Assembly: GCA_021776925.1 (NCBI GenBank)
Contig: JAJFFB010000100.1
Location: 1-35,893, forward strand
Direction: 5' to 3'
DNA from: Planctomycetota bacterium
Lineage (GTDB): Bacteria > Planctomycetota > UBA1135
Length of the DNA stretch: 35,893 nt
A model generated the notes under the pieces. The model was not told the origin of the DNA, did not search any database, and saw nothing but the letters and a program-made list of their open reading frames with translations. The stretch's first letter is position 1; each line of letters begins with the position of its first letter. This document shows, in pieces, positions 24,235 through 35,893 of the stretch. A program made the position numbers and the translations under genes.

Positions 24235-25517
24235 TCAGCAATCCTGAATGCTGACCAGCCACAGATCGGCGCGCAGCAGGGAAGCCATCCAGCGGATCAC
24301 GCTCGGAGTCTGCTTGACGGGTGCTTCTTCCTTCTGGTCGGCTTCGAACTTCAAACCCTTGCCTTCGGCCTGGGTGCGGATCGCATCCCGCACCACGCGA
24401 TCGAAGGTGCGCGAGTCGTCCACCGCCTGCTTCTTGCGCTCGTCTTCCAGCCACAGGGTGCGCTGCCCGCCCAATTCCCCGACCTTTTTCTGCAGCGTAT
24501 CGCGCTCCTCGGTCTTGGCCTTGAGGAAGCTCTTTTTCTGCTCCAGATCCAAGGCGTGCATTTCTTCCGGCAGATCTTCATCGCTCATCTTGGCCAGGTC
24601 AAAGCCCTCTTCCTTGGAGGCGTCGACCAGATCCCAGGCGCCGTTGAAATAGAGCTTGCCCCCCTTGGTCATGGCGCGTTGCGCGGCGACCGGCTTTCCC
24701 GATTGCTGGGCGTTCTGATCCTGTCGCTGTTGATTGGACTGAGCACGCTTGCCTTCCCGACCGTAAAAAACGTAGGTGCCGTTGAGAGCGGTACTGAGCG
24801 AGGTCAGTTCGTCGTCAAAAGGAGTCGGCGGGTCCTGCAGCACCTGTCCGTGGTCGATGGTGGCGAAGTGGCCGTCGGCGCGACGCGCGACCGCGGCCCA
24901 GCCCGGTGCTTCGGCGTCGCCTTCGCCGCCGCAGTAGATGGTGTTGACCAGGATTCCCTTGTTGATGACGCGCGCGGCGATCTCGGGGGCCTGGAACAGC
25001 TGATCCTGATCCGCCGATTCGTTGCCGGCGACGATCATCAGCTTCAGGTTGTGGTCCCCGGGCGTCCACCGGAGCTGTTCCAGCGAGACTTTCATCACCC
25101 GCGCGACCAGTTCAGTGCCTCCATTGGTAGTCAGCGCGAACAATTGCTGCGAGACCTTGTCGAGGTCTTCGGTGAAGGGCGTGTTGATGTGCACCCAGCC
25201 GTTCTCGGCGACGTGTCCATCATTGCCAAAGGTCAGCAAGGCAACGCGCAGACGCGGCGTCGGCTTGGCCAGGGCGAGGTCGTTGACCACCGACCATAAG
25301 CGCTGTTTGGCGGCTTCGATCAAACCGTCCATGCTGCCGCTGGTGTCGAGGCAGATGGCCAGCTCGACCACCGGCACCTGGTCGGCGGGCCGCTCGATCG
25401 GCGCCTGACGCGGGACTTCGCTTAATGGCTGGGTTTCGACGGTCTGGGCGCGCGTGGCGGGCGCCAGAGCACCCAACGCCGCGGCGGCCAGAATCAAGGT
25501 GGTGGGAAATTGGGTTT

Positions 25518-25521
<4 letters not shown>
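24235..25521 (-). CDS. Secreted VWA-domain protein
   Basis: 428 residues from GTG 25521, forming a GTGA overlap with the stop of the VIT-VWA gene. A signal peptide (KTQFPTTLILAAAALGALAPATRAQ) leads to a VWA domain with the metal site DTSGSM near residue 59, Thr in TTNGGTELVARV and the later acidic segment AGNESADQD. The variant GGEGDAEAPGW region resembles VWA proteins found with PVC-group secreted proteins. The C-terminal half is helical and charged (KKSFLKAKTEERDTLQKKVGELGGQRTLWLEDERKKQ), likely a coiled coil. It ends with DLWLVSIQDC without an anchor. Coupled translation with the VIT-VWA gene suggests the two products interact. Confidence 0.88.
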
Positions 25522-29657
<4,136 letters not shown>

Positions 29658-29661
<4 letters not shown>

Positions 29662-30698
29662 CTGACCCCCACAACGACGTCGCTGCGGCCGAGCAGTTCA
29701 CGGAAGTCTTCCAGCGGCTGCGCGAGCAGGTCGGCCGCGTCATCGTCGGCCAGGACCAGGTCGTCGAGGAGCTGATCCTGGCGCTCGCCGCGCGCGGCCA
29801 CGCCATCCTGGTCGGGGTCCCCGGCCTGGCCAAGACCCTGCTGGTCAGCACCCTGGCGCGCAGCCTCGACCTGGACTTCCGCCGCATCCAGTTCACCCCC
29901 GACCTGATGCCGGGCGACATCACCGGCGCCGAGGTCATGCACACCGACCCCGAAAGCGGCGAGCGCAGCTTCCGTTTCGTGCGCGGTCCGGTGTTCACCA
30001 ACATGCTGCTGGCCGACGAGATCAACCGCACCCCGCCGAAAACCCAGGCCGCGCTGCTCGAGGCGATGCAGGAGCGCCAGGTCACCGCGGCGGGCAAGGG
30101 CATGCCGCTGCCCGATCCCTTCTTCGTCCTCGCCACCCAGAACCCGATCGAGCAAGAGGGCACCTATCCTCTCCCCGAAGCCGCGCTCGACCGCTTCCTC
30201 TTCCTGATTTCGGTCGACTACCCCAGCGCCGAAGAAGAGGCCGAGATCCTGCGCCGTACCACCGGCGCCGAGGAACAGGTGCTCGAAGCAGTCATCGGCG
30301 TCGAAGAACTGGTGCGCATGCAGAAACTGGTGCGCTCGGTCCCGGTGGCCGATCCGGTGCTGCAGTACGCAGTGGCGCTGGCGCGTAAGTCACGCCCAGG
30401 CAGCGTCGACGCCCCTGCCTTCATCGGCCAGTGGGTGACCTGGGGTGCCGGCCCGCGCGCTTCCCAGAACATGGTTCTGGCGGGCAAGGCGCGGGCGCTG
30501 CTGCACGGCCGTTTCCACGTCTCCAGCGACGACATCGAAGCCGTCGCTCCCGCGGTGCTGCGCCACCGCATCCTCACCAACTTCGCCGCCCAGGCCGAAG
30601 GCATCACGGCAGACGCCGTCATCGCCCGGCTGATCGAAGAGACCGAGGCCCACCCGAGCGGCCTCGATGGAGAACGTGCCAAGGGCATCGGATCCTGA
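29658..30698 (+). CDS. moxR: MoxR-family AAA+ ATPase (second copy)
   Basis: 346 residues. Walker A GVPGLAKT at 53-60, Walker [13 protein letters not shown] at 117-128, then [22 protein letters not shown], all canonical for MoxR chaperones. The lid domain has [29 protein letters not shown]. It differs at many positions from the first copy (for example GDITGAEV against SDILGSEI), so the two belong to distinct MoxR subfamilies rather than a recent duplication. Start overlaps the FtsB-like stop (ATGA) and its end overlaps the DUF58 gene by 32 bases, so the products are made in close coordination. Confidence 0.96.
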
Positions 30699-31578
30699 GC
30701 TCCTGGCCAAGCTGTCGCGGCTGGAGCTACGCGCGCGCACCGCGGTCGAAGGACTCGCCGGCGGGCGCCACCAGTCGGCGGCTTTCGGCGCCAGCAACAA
30801 CTTCGCCCAGCACCGCGAGTACGTGCCGGGCGACGATCTGCGCTACCTCGACTGGAAGCTGATGGCGCGCAGCGAGCGCGACATCGTGCGCCAATACGAA
30901 GAGGAAACCGATCTCGCCGGCTTTCTGGTGCTCGACCTGTCGGCCTCGATGCGCTTCGCTTCGCTGGACTGGAGCAAGGCCGATTACGCCACCTGGCTGG
31001 CCGCAGCTCTGTCCCATCTGCTGCAGCTGCAAGGCGACAAGGTCGGCCTCGCCCTGACCCACGGCGATCGCCTGAGCGAATGGATTCCCGCGCGGCGCGG
31101 CGAAGCCCATGTTCAACTGGTCCTGCAGGCGCTCGAAGGCGCCGCGGTCGAAGGCGAGGGCGATCCGGCCGAAGGCCTACGCCTGGCCCTGGCCGAAGCC
31201 GACCGCCGCGGTCTGGTGATCTGGATCAGCGATTGCCTTGGCGAACCGGCTGCGGCGGTGCAGGCGGCCTCGCAACTGCGCCACGAAGGCCACGACCTTC
31301 TCACTCTGCGGGTCCTTGATCCCGCCGAGATCGACTTTCCTTATGGGCGCAACACACGCTTCGACGCGCTCGAAGGCAGCGACCACCTCAAACTCGAACC
31401 GCGTGCGGTGCGCGACGCCTATCTGGCCGAGTTCGAAGCGCACGGCGCCGAGTTGCGCCGCGGCCTGCGCGCCCTGCGTGGCGACTTTCGCCGCATGCCC
31501 ACCGATGAGCCCCTCGACGTAGGCCTGACCGGCTACCTGGCCCAGCGCAGCGCGCGCCTGCGGAGGTCCGGTCGATGA
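30667..31578 (+). CDS. DUF58 domain protein (second copy)
   Basis: 303 residues from ATG 30667, inside the end of moxR; a GTG nine bases later is an alternative. The DUF58 signature is present: [32 protein letters not shown] at residues 50-81 followed by VLDLSASM with a VWA-like DLSAS (90-94). The end contains the [13 protein letters not shown] typical of this gene order. No membrane helix. It is expected to act with the adjacent MoxR and with the BatA-like protein that follows through an ATGA overlap. Confidence 0.95.
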   Translation: MENVPRASDPELLAKLSRLELRARTAVEGLAGGRHQSAAFGASNNFAQHREYVPGDDLRYLDWKLMARSERDIVRQYEEETDLAGFLVLDLSASMRFASLDWSKADYATWLAAALSHLLQLQGDKVGLALTHGDRLSEWIPARRGEAHVQLVLQALEGAAVEGEGDPAEGLRLALAEADRRGLVIWISDCLGEPAAAVQAASQLRHEGHDLLTLRVLDPAEIDFPYGRNTRFDALEGSDHLKLEPRAVRDAYLAEFEAHGAELRRGLRALRGDFRRMPTDEPLDVGLTGYLAQRSARLRRSGR

Positions 31579-33743
31579 GTTTCCTGTTCCCAGGCATGTT
31601 GTGGGCGCTGCCGCTGGTGGCGGTTCCGGTGATCCTGCATCTGCTCAACCGCCAGCGCTACCAACGGGTCGATTTCGGCGCCATGGAGTTCTTGCGCCGC
31701 GCCATCCGCCGTACCCGGCGCCGGGTGCTGCTCGAAGATTTGATCCTGCTCATGCTGCGCACCCTTGCGGTGTTGCTGCTGATCCTTGGTCTGGCCGGCC
31801 CCACCCTCGGCCCGGGCAATTTGCTCTCCGGCAACCAGCCGCGCGGCGAGGTCCTGGTCCTCGACACTTCGATGTCGATGGAACGGCGCGCCGGCGGCGG
31901 CAGCGCTTACGACCGCGCGCGCAGCGCTGCGCGCCGCCTGCTGCGCGACCTGCGTCAGGAAAACGGCGACCGCGCGGCGCTGATCCTGGCCGGCCAGGTG
32001 ACCAGCCGCCCGGCCTTCGGTGATCCGGCCGAGGTCCGCCTGGCACTCGAGGAAAGCGGCGATGTTGAAGCCGGCCATGCCGCGCTCGCCGCCGCGCTCG
32101 AATCGGCCCGGCGCACCGCCGAGGCAATGGAGCAGGACAACCGCCTCAAGCCCGAGATCACCGTGTTCAGCGATCTGCAGGCCCATTCCTGGAGCCTCGA
32201 CGGGGCCGTCGGCGAAGCCCTGCAGCGCCTGGCGGTCGATGGACGCGCCCTGCGCCTGGTCGACGTCGGTCTCCCAGGTGGCAATACCACCGTGACCGCC
32301 CTGGCCTTGGAACCGGCCTGGATAAGTCCGGGCGAAGACACCCAGCTCTCGGCCACCATCCGCCGTTATGGCGGTCCGCGCCGCGTGCGCCTGACGGTGT
32401 TGTTGGACGAGGTGCCGGTGGCCACCGAAACGCTGGACCTCGGCACCGACGAGGAACGCGAATTCCGCACCTGGCTGCAACCGGTCGAAACCGGTTCGCG
32501 CAGTCTGGCCCTGCAGCTGGACACCGACGAGCTCGCCACCGACGACCGCCGCCAGGCCATCCTGCGCGTGCGCGATCCGCTGCAGGTCCTGCTGGTCGGG
32601 CAATCCGCTCCGAGCAACGCCGCCGACGGAGTCTACGAGAGCCTCGGCGGTTTCCTTGATCTGGGCAGCGAGGGGCCGTTCGAACTCGACCGCCTGGATC
32701 CGAGCCGGGTGCGCGAAGAACGCCTCGCCGAGGCCGGGGTGGTGGTGTTGGCCGATCCGGGTTCGATCACCGCCGAGGGCCTCGCCGCGCTGCGCCAGTT
32801 CGTCCTCGCCGGCGGCGGCCTGTTATTGGGGCTTGGTCCAGACACCGATCCGCGCGCCGCGGCGCGCATTCTCGAACCGCTCGGTGCGCCGCCGATGGTG
32901 ATCGGCGAGACCGCCACCACCGAGGAACCGCTCAGCCGGCTGCGCATCCTCGATGCCGACCACCCTGCGCTGCGGCTGTTCACCGATCCGCGCTGGCAGC
33001 CTCTGCTCACCGAGGTGCCGTTCCGGCGCTTCCGCCCGCTGCTGCCCGGCGATGACCAGGCCAAGTTGCCCGCGGTGCTCGAATTCGTGCGCGGAGCCGA
33101 CAGCGAAAATGCCAGCCAGGGCGCGGCCATGGTCGAGTGGCCGCTCGGCTCCGGACGCGTCACTGTCCTTGCGGCCGCGCCGCTGACCGGCTGGAATTTC
33201 ATGGGCGAGGTCGCCGCCGGCACCCTGCCCTTTCTGCTCGACCTGGTCAACCATCTGGCACCGCGCCCGCGCCATCCCAGCGTGGTCGAAGTCGGCAGCC
33301 CGCTGGGTCTGGACCTGCCCGCCCCCCCCACCTCGCTCACCCTGACCGGTCCTGATGGCCGCCGGCGGACACCGAGCGATCCGGCCACCACCCAAGAGGG
33401 TGGCCGCGCCCAACAACCCTTGTTGGAAAGCGCCGCGCTTCCCGGGGTGTGGACCGCGCAGGTCACGATGCTGGCCGCGGACGGTCTCGAGAACGATCTG
33501 GTTGAGCGCCTGGCGGTCAACCCGCCGGCCAGCGAAGGCGACCCCGCGATCGTCGACCTGGCGCTGCTGCAAGCCGCACTGCCACCGCAAAGCACCCTGC
33601 GCGGCGCTGACCAAGACGGAGCCGCGGCTCCCGACGAATCCGGGTTGGAAAGCCGGCTCGATACCCATTTCTTCACCCTGATGGCAATCCTGCTGTTCCT
33701 GGAGACCTTGCTGGCCGCGTGGCTCGACCGCAGGAGGGGCTGA
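31575..33743 (+). CDS. BatA-like membrane protein with VWA domain (722 residues)
   Basis: The N-terminus is the aerotolerance-regulator (BatA) domain: [43 protein letters not shown], then a second helix LLMLRTLAVLLLILGLAGP. The VWA metal site begins at DTSMS (97-101). A long extracytoplasmic region of about 500 residues follows, with beta-rich segments and a GATase-like stretch LLVGQSAP...GLLLGLGPDTDP. One C-terminal helix (FTLMAILLFLETLLAAWL) ends in DRRRG. This combination, twice the length of a plain BatA, is common in Planctomycetes after MoxR and DUF58. The next gene starts within its stop (TGATG). Confidence 0.9.
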   Translation: MSFLFPGMLWALPLVAVPVILHLLNRQRYQRVDFGAMEFLRRAIRRTRRRVLLEDLILLMLRTLAVLLLILGLAGPTLGPGNLLSGNQPRGEVLVLDTSMSMERRAGGGSAYDRARSAARRLLRDLRQENGDRAALILAGQVTSRPAFGDPAEVRLALEESGDVEAGHAALAAALESARRTAEAMEQDNRLKPEITVFSDLQAHSWSLDGAVGEALQRLAVDGRALRLVDVGLPGGNTTVTALALEPAWISPGEDTQLSATIRRYGGPRRVRLTVLLDEVPVATETLDLGTDEEREFRTWLQPVETGSRSLALQLDTDELATDDRRQAILRVRDPLQVLLVGQSAPSNAADGVYESLGGFLDLGSEGPFELDRLDPSRVREERLAEAGVVVLADPGSITAEGLAALRQFVLAGGGLLLGLGPDTDPRAAARILEPLGAPPMVIGETATTEEPLSRLRILDADHPALRLFTDPRWQPLLTEVPFRRFRPLLPGDDQAKLPAVLEFVRGADSENASQGAAMVEWPLGSGRVTVLAAAPLTGWNFMGEVAAGTLPFLLDLVNHLAPRPRHPSVVEVGSPLGLDLPAPPTSLTLTGPDGRRRTPSDPATTQEGGRAQQPLLESAALPGVWTAQVTMLAADGLENDLVERLAVNPPASEGDPAIVDLALLQAALPPQSTLRGADQDGAAAPDESGLESRLDTHFFTLMAILLFLETLLAAWLDRRRG

Positions 33744-35893
33744 TGCTGCACCCATCCACCCTCATGTCTGCACTCCTGCTGGAAGTGCCCTTGCAGTTTC
33801 GCCAACTGCCGCCGAGCTGGGTGATCGCCTTGGTGCTGTTCCCGGCCTTGGTAGCGCTGGCCTTCCTCGCCTACCGCAAACCGGCGCGCCCACGCCCGCG
33901 CCGCCGGGTCCTCGCCGTGCTGCGTCTGCTGGTGCTATCGCTGGCGCTTTTCCTGGCCTTCGGCCCCTTCCTGCGCCGGGATGAAACGCGGGTCGAACCG
34001 GCGCCCCTGGCGATCCTCTACGACGACTCGGCTTCGTTGCAGCGCGTCGATGCCCCGCAGGCACAGCGCCTGGAAGTGTTGCGCGAGATCGCCCGATCCG
34101 CCGAACGCAAGGCGCTGGACGAGCGCTACCGGCTGAGCGCCTACCGCGTTGCCGAAAAGCTCACGCCGACCACCGCCGACGCCGAAGCGATCCGCGGGCG
34201 CGGCACCGTCAGCGCCCTCGGCGACGCACTTTTCTCCTTTCTGGCCGAGCACCGCGGGCGCCGCATTCCCGAGGTGATCCTGGTCAGTGACGGACGCGTG
34301 ACCGGCGGCCGCGACCTGGAAGCCGCCGCCGAGCGCTTCGCCCAGGAAGGGGTGCGGGTGCACGCCATCGCCCTTGGCGATCCGCGGCCGGCTCCCGACC
34401 TGAGCCTGGAGCGGCTCAAGGTGCCCGATCTGGTCCTGGTTGGCGACACCGCGGTCTTCACCCTGCGTCTGCGCGGCAACGTCGAACAGCTTCCCGGGCC
34501 GATCCTGGTGCGGTTGCACGACGAGAACCAGCGCGAGATCGATCGCGTGCTGATCGAAACCTGGAGCCCCGACGGGGTGCAGCTGACGCTGTCGACCGAG
34601 ATCAGCGAAGTCGGCGTGCGCACTTTCTACGCACAAGTAGAAGCCCTTCCCGGCGAGATCGCTCTCGACAACAACCGCGTCGAACTCGACCTGGAAGCGC
34701 GGCCGGCGCGCATTCGCGTGCTCTATGTCGACGGGGATCCGCGCTGGGAGTACCGCTACCTGAAAAACCGGCTGCTCCGCAGCGAGAACGTCAACGATCG
34801 CGAGATTGAATTGCGCTGCTGGCTGGCAAGTGCCTCGCGCGATTTCCCCCAAGAGGCCAGCCCCGGCCTGACGCGTCTGCGCCGCTGCCCGGTCGACGCC
34901 GACGAGCTGCTGGAAAATTTCGATCTGGTGATCCTCGGCGACGTCGATCCGACGCACATCCACCCCGACCCCCTCGACGGGCCGCGTTTCCTCGACGCGG
35001 TGGCCACCTTTGTGCGCCGCGGGGGCGGACTGCTGATGCTGGCCGGACCGCGGCATAATCCGACCGCCTATCGCGGTACACCTCTGGAGCCATTGCTACC
35101 GGTGCAATTGGGCCGCTCCGCCCCCCTTGTCGAAGACGGCTTTCGCGCCATGCCGTCGGTGCTCGACGCGCCCCATCCGGTGGTCATGCTCGACCGCGAC
35201 CCGCAGCGCAACCGTGCCGAATGGGAGAACGCGGTGCCGCTGTGGTGGTTCCAACCGGTCGAGCGCCTGCGTCCGGGAGCCCAGGCCTGGCTGGTTCATC
35301 CGCAGCGCTCCAATCAACACGGTCCGCTGGTGCTCGCCGCCAGTGTCTATGCACCGGATGGGTGGGTCGGCTGGATCGGCACCGACGAAACCTGGCGCTG
35401 GCGCTTTCCAGGCGGTGAACGCACCCTGCAGCGCTTCTGGCGTTCGGCCCTGCGCCACCTGGCCTCGACGCGGCTGCGCGGCGCCGAGGGCCGCGCGCGT
35501 CTTGATCTGGACCGCAGCCAGGTCGAACTCGGCCAGACCCTGATGGTCGAAGCGCGCCTGCGCGACGACTCCTACCAGCCGTTGCAGCGCGACGAGGGCC
35601 TCGAGGCCTTCCTCGAGGACGGGCCGGTGGTGCCGTTGGCGCCGGTTCCGGGCCAGCCCGGCACCTACCGCGGCCGCTTCCGCGCCGCTCAGGTCGGCCC
35701 GGGCCAGATCTACCTGACCAGCGATGACCGCGCCGACGGCGACGTCCTCGCCAGCGCGCGTTTCCACACCGTGCTGCCGTCGCGCGAGATGCGCGTGACC
35801 GCCCAGGACACCGATGCCCTCCGTCTGCTGACCGAACGTACCGGGGGTATGCTGGTACAAGCCCCCGCTGCTAAGAAATTGCTCGGCCAGCTC
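33743..35893 (+). CDS. VWA/glutamine-amidotransferase-like membrane protein, partial
   Basis: An ATG overlapping the previous TGA by one base opens a frame of 717 codons that leaves the right edge without a stop. Two N-terminal helices are visible (WVIALVLFPALVALAFLAY near 26-44 and VLRLLVLSLALFLAFGPFL near 58-76). A VWA-like domain has DDSAS (94-98) and VILVSDGRVTGG. A beta-sandwich segment follows, then a class-I glutamine-amidotransferase-like domain: RVLYVDGDPRWEYRYLKNRL (about 322-341) and LVILGDVDPTHI...RRGGGLLMLAGPRHNP (about 395-440). I do not see the catalytic Cys of true amidotransferases, so it is probably a binding fold. It matches the large protein usually placed last in such operons. 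Confidence 0.85.
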   Translation, partial: MLHPSTLMSALLLEVPLQFRQLPPSWVIALVLFPALVALAFLAYRKPARPRPRRRVLAVLRLLVLSLALFLAFGPFLRRDETRVEPAPLAILYDDSASLQRVDAPQAQRLEVLREIARSAERKALDERYRLSAYRVAEKLTPTTADAEAIRGRGTVSALGDALFSFLAEHRGRRIPEVILVSDGRVTGGRDLEAAAERFAQEGVRVHAIALGDPRPAPDLSLERLKVPDLVLVGDTAVFTLRLRGNVEQLPGPILVRLHDENQREIDRVLIETWSPDGVQLTLSTEISEVGVRTFYAQVEALPGEIALDNNRVELDLEARPARIRVLYVDGDPRWEYRYLKNRLLRSENVNDREIELRCWLASASRDFPQEASPGLTRLRRCPVDADELLENFDLVILGDVDPTHIHPDPLDGPRFLDAVATFVRRGGGLLMLAGPRHNPTAYRGTPLEPLLPVQLGRSAPLVEDGFRAMPSVLDAPHPVVMLDRDPQRNRAEWENAVPLWWFQPVERLRPGAQAWLVHPQRSNQHGPLVLAASVYAPDGWVGWIGTDETWRWRFPGGERTLQRFWRSALRHLASTRLRGAEGRARLDLDRSQVELGQTLMVEARLRDDSYQPLQRDEGLEAFLEDGPVVPLAPVPGQPGTYRGRFRAAQVGPGQIYLTSDDRADGDVLASARFHTVLPSREMRVTAQDTDALRLLTERTGGMLVQAPAAKKLLGQL

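Overview
The window is G+C-rich bacterial chromosome with dense, tightly coupled genes. Large secreted or membrane proteins with von Willebrand factor A (VWA) folds, a VIT-VWA protein, a sialate O-acetylesterase and duplicated MoxR/DUF58/Bat operons together suggest a member of the Planctomycetota. This is an inference from gene content; no rRNA or tRNA gene is present to confirm it. Many starts are GTG, and neighbouring genes are often joined by ATGA, GTGA or TGATG stop/start overlaps. Shine-Dalgarno sequences are mostly weak or absent.

Layout. (1) 1-5963, carbohydrate block: a secreted partial protein leaving the left edge (minus), then divergently a GH38-like alpha-mannosidase overlapping a ribokinase (plus), which converge on a secreted sialate O-acetylesterase (minus). 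(2) 6006-15653, minus strand, first MoxR/Bat operon in transcription order: MoxR ATPase, DUF58, a signal-peptide/one-TM protein, BatA-like VWA, BatB-like VWA, BatC-like TPR protein with a Cys cluster, a 1218-residue BatD-like protein and a small polytopic membrane protein. (3) 15755-18292, minus: a secreted Gly/Arg-rich protein, a glutathione S-transferase, and a short aldehyde-dehydrogenase homologue without the catalytic domain. (4) About 18314-19772: a complete IS1111-group (IS110 family) insertion sequence with 18-bp inverted repeats and a structured right end that probably encodes its bridge RNA. (5) 20013-27908, minus: in transcription order VIT-VWA protein, secreted VWA protein, OmpR-type response regulator, sensor histidine kinase, ABC-F ATPase. 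The ABC-F gene appears to have a frameshifted 3' end. (6) 28097-35893, plus: enolase, FtsB/DivIC-like protein, second MoxR ATPase, second DUF58, BatA-like 722-residue protein, and a VWA/glutamine-amidotransferase-like membrane protein leaving the right edge.

How the genes may work together. Two MoxR-DUF58-VWA assemblies lie about 14 kb apart on opposite strands. Between them is a third VWA locus that carries its own two-component system. At least eight proteins have a VWA or VWA-like fold. The likely theme is metal-dependent protein assembly or quality control at the cell envelope by MoxR AAA+ chaperones. The second assembly is physically coupled to enolase and a divisome-type protein. No experimentally known function can be assigned to the whole; the cluster organisation is the most interesting feature, followed by the IS1111 element and the ABC-F frame change.
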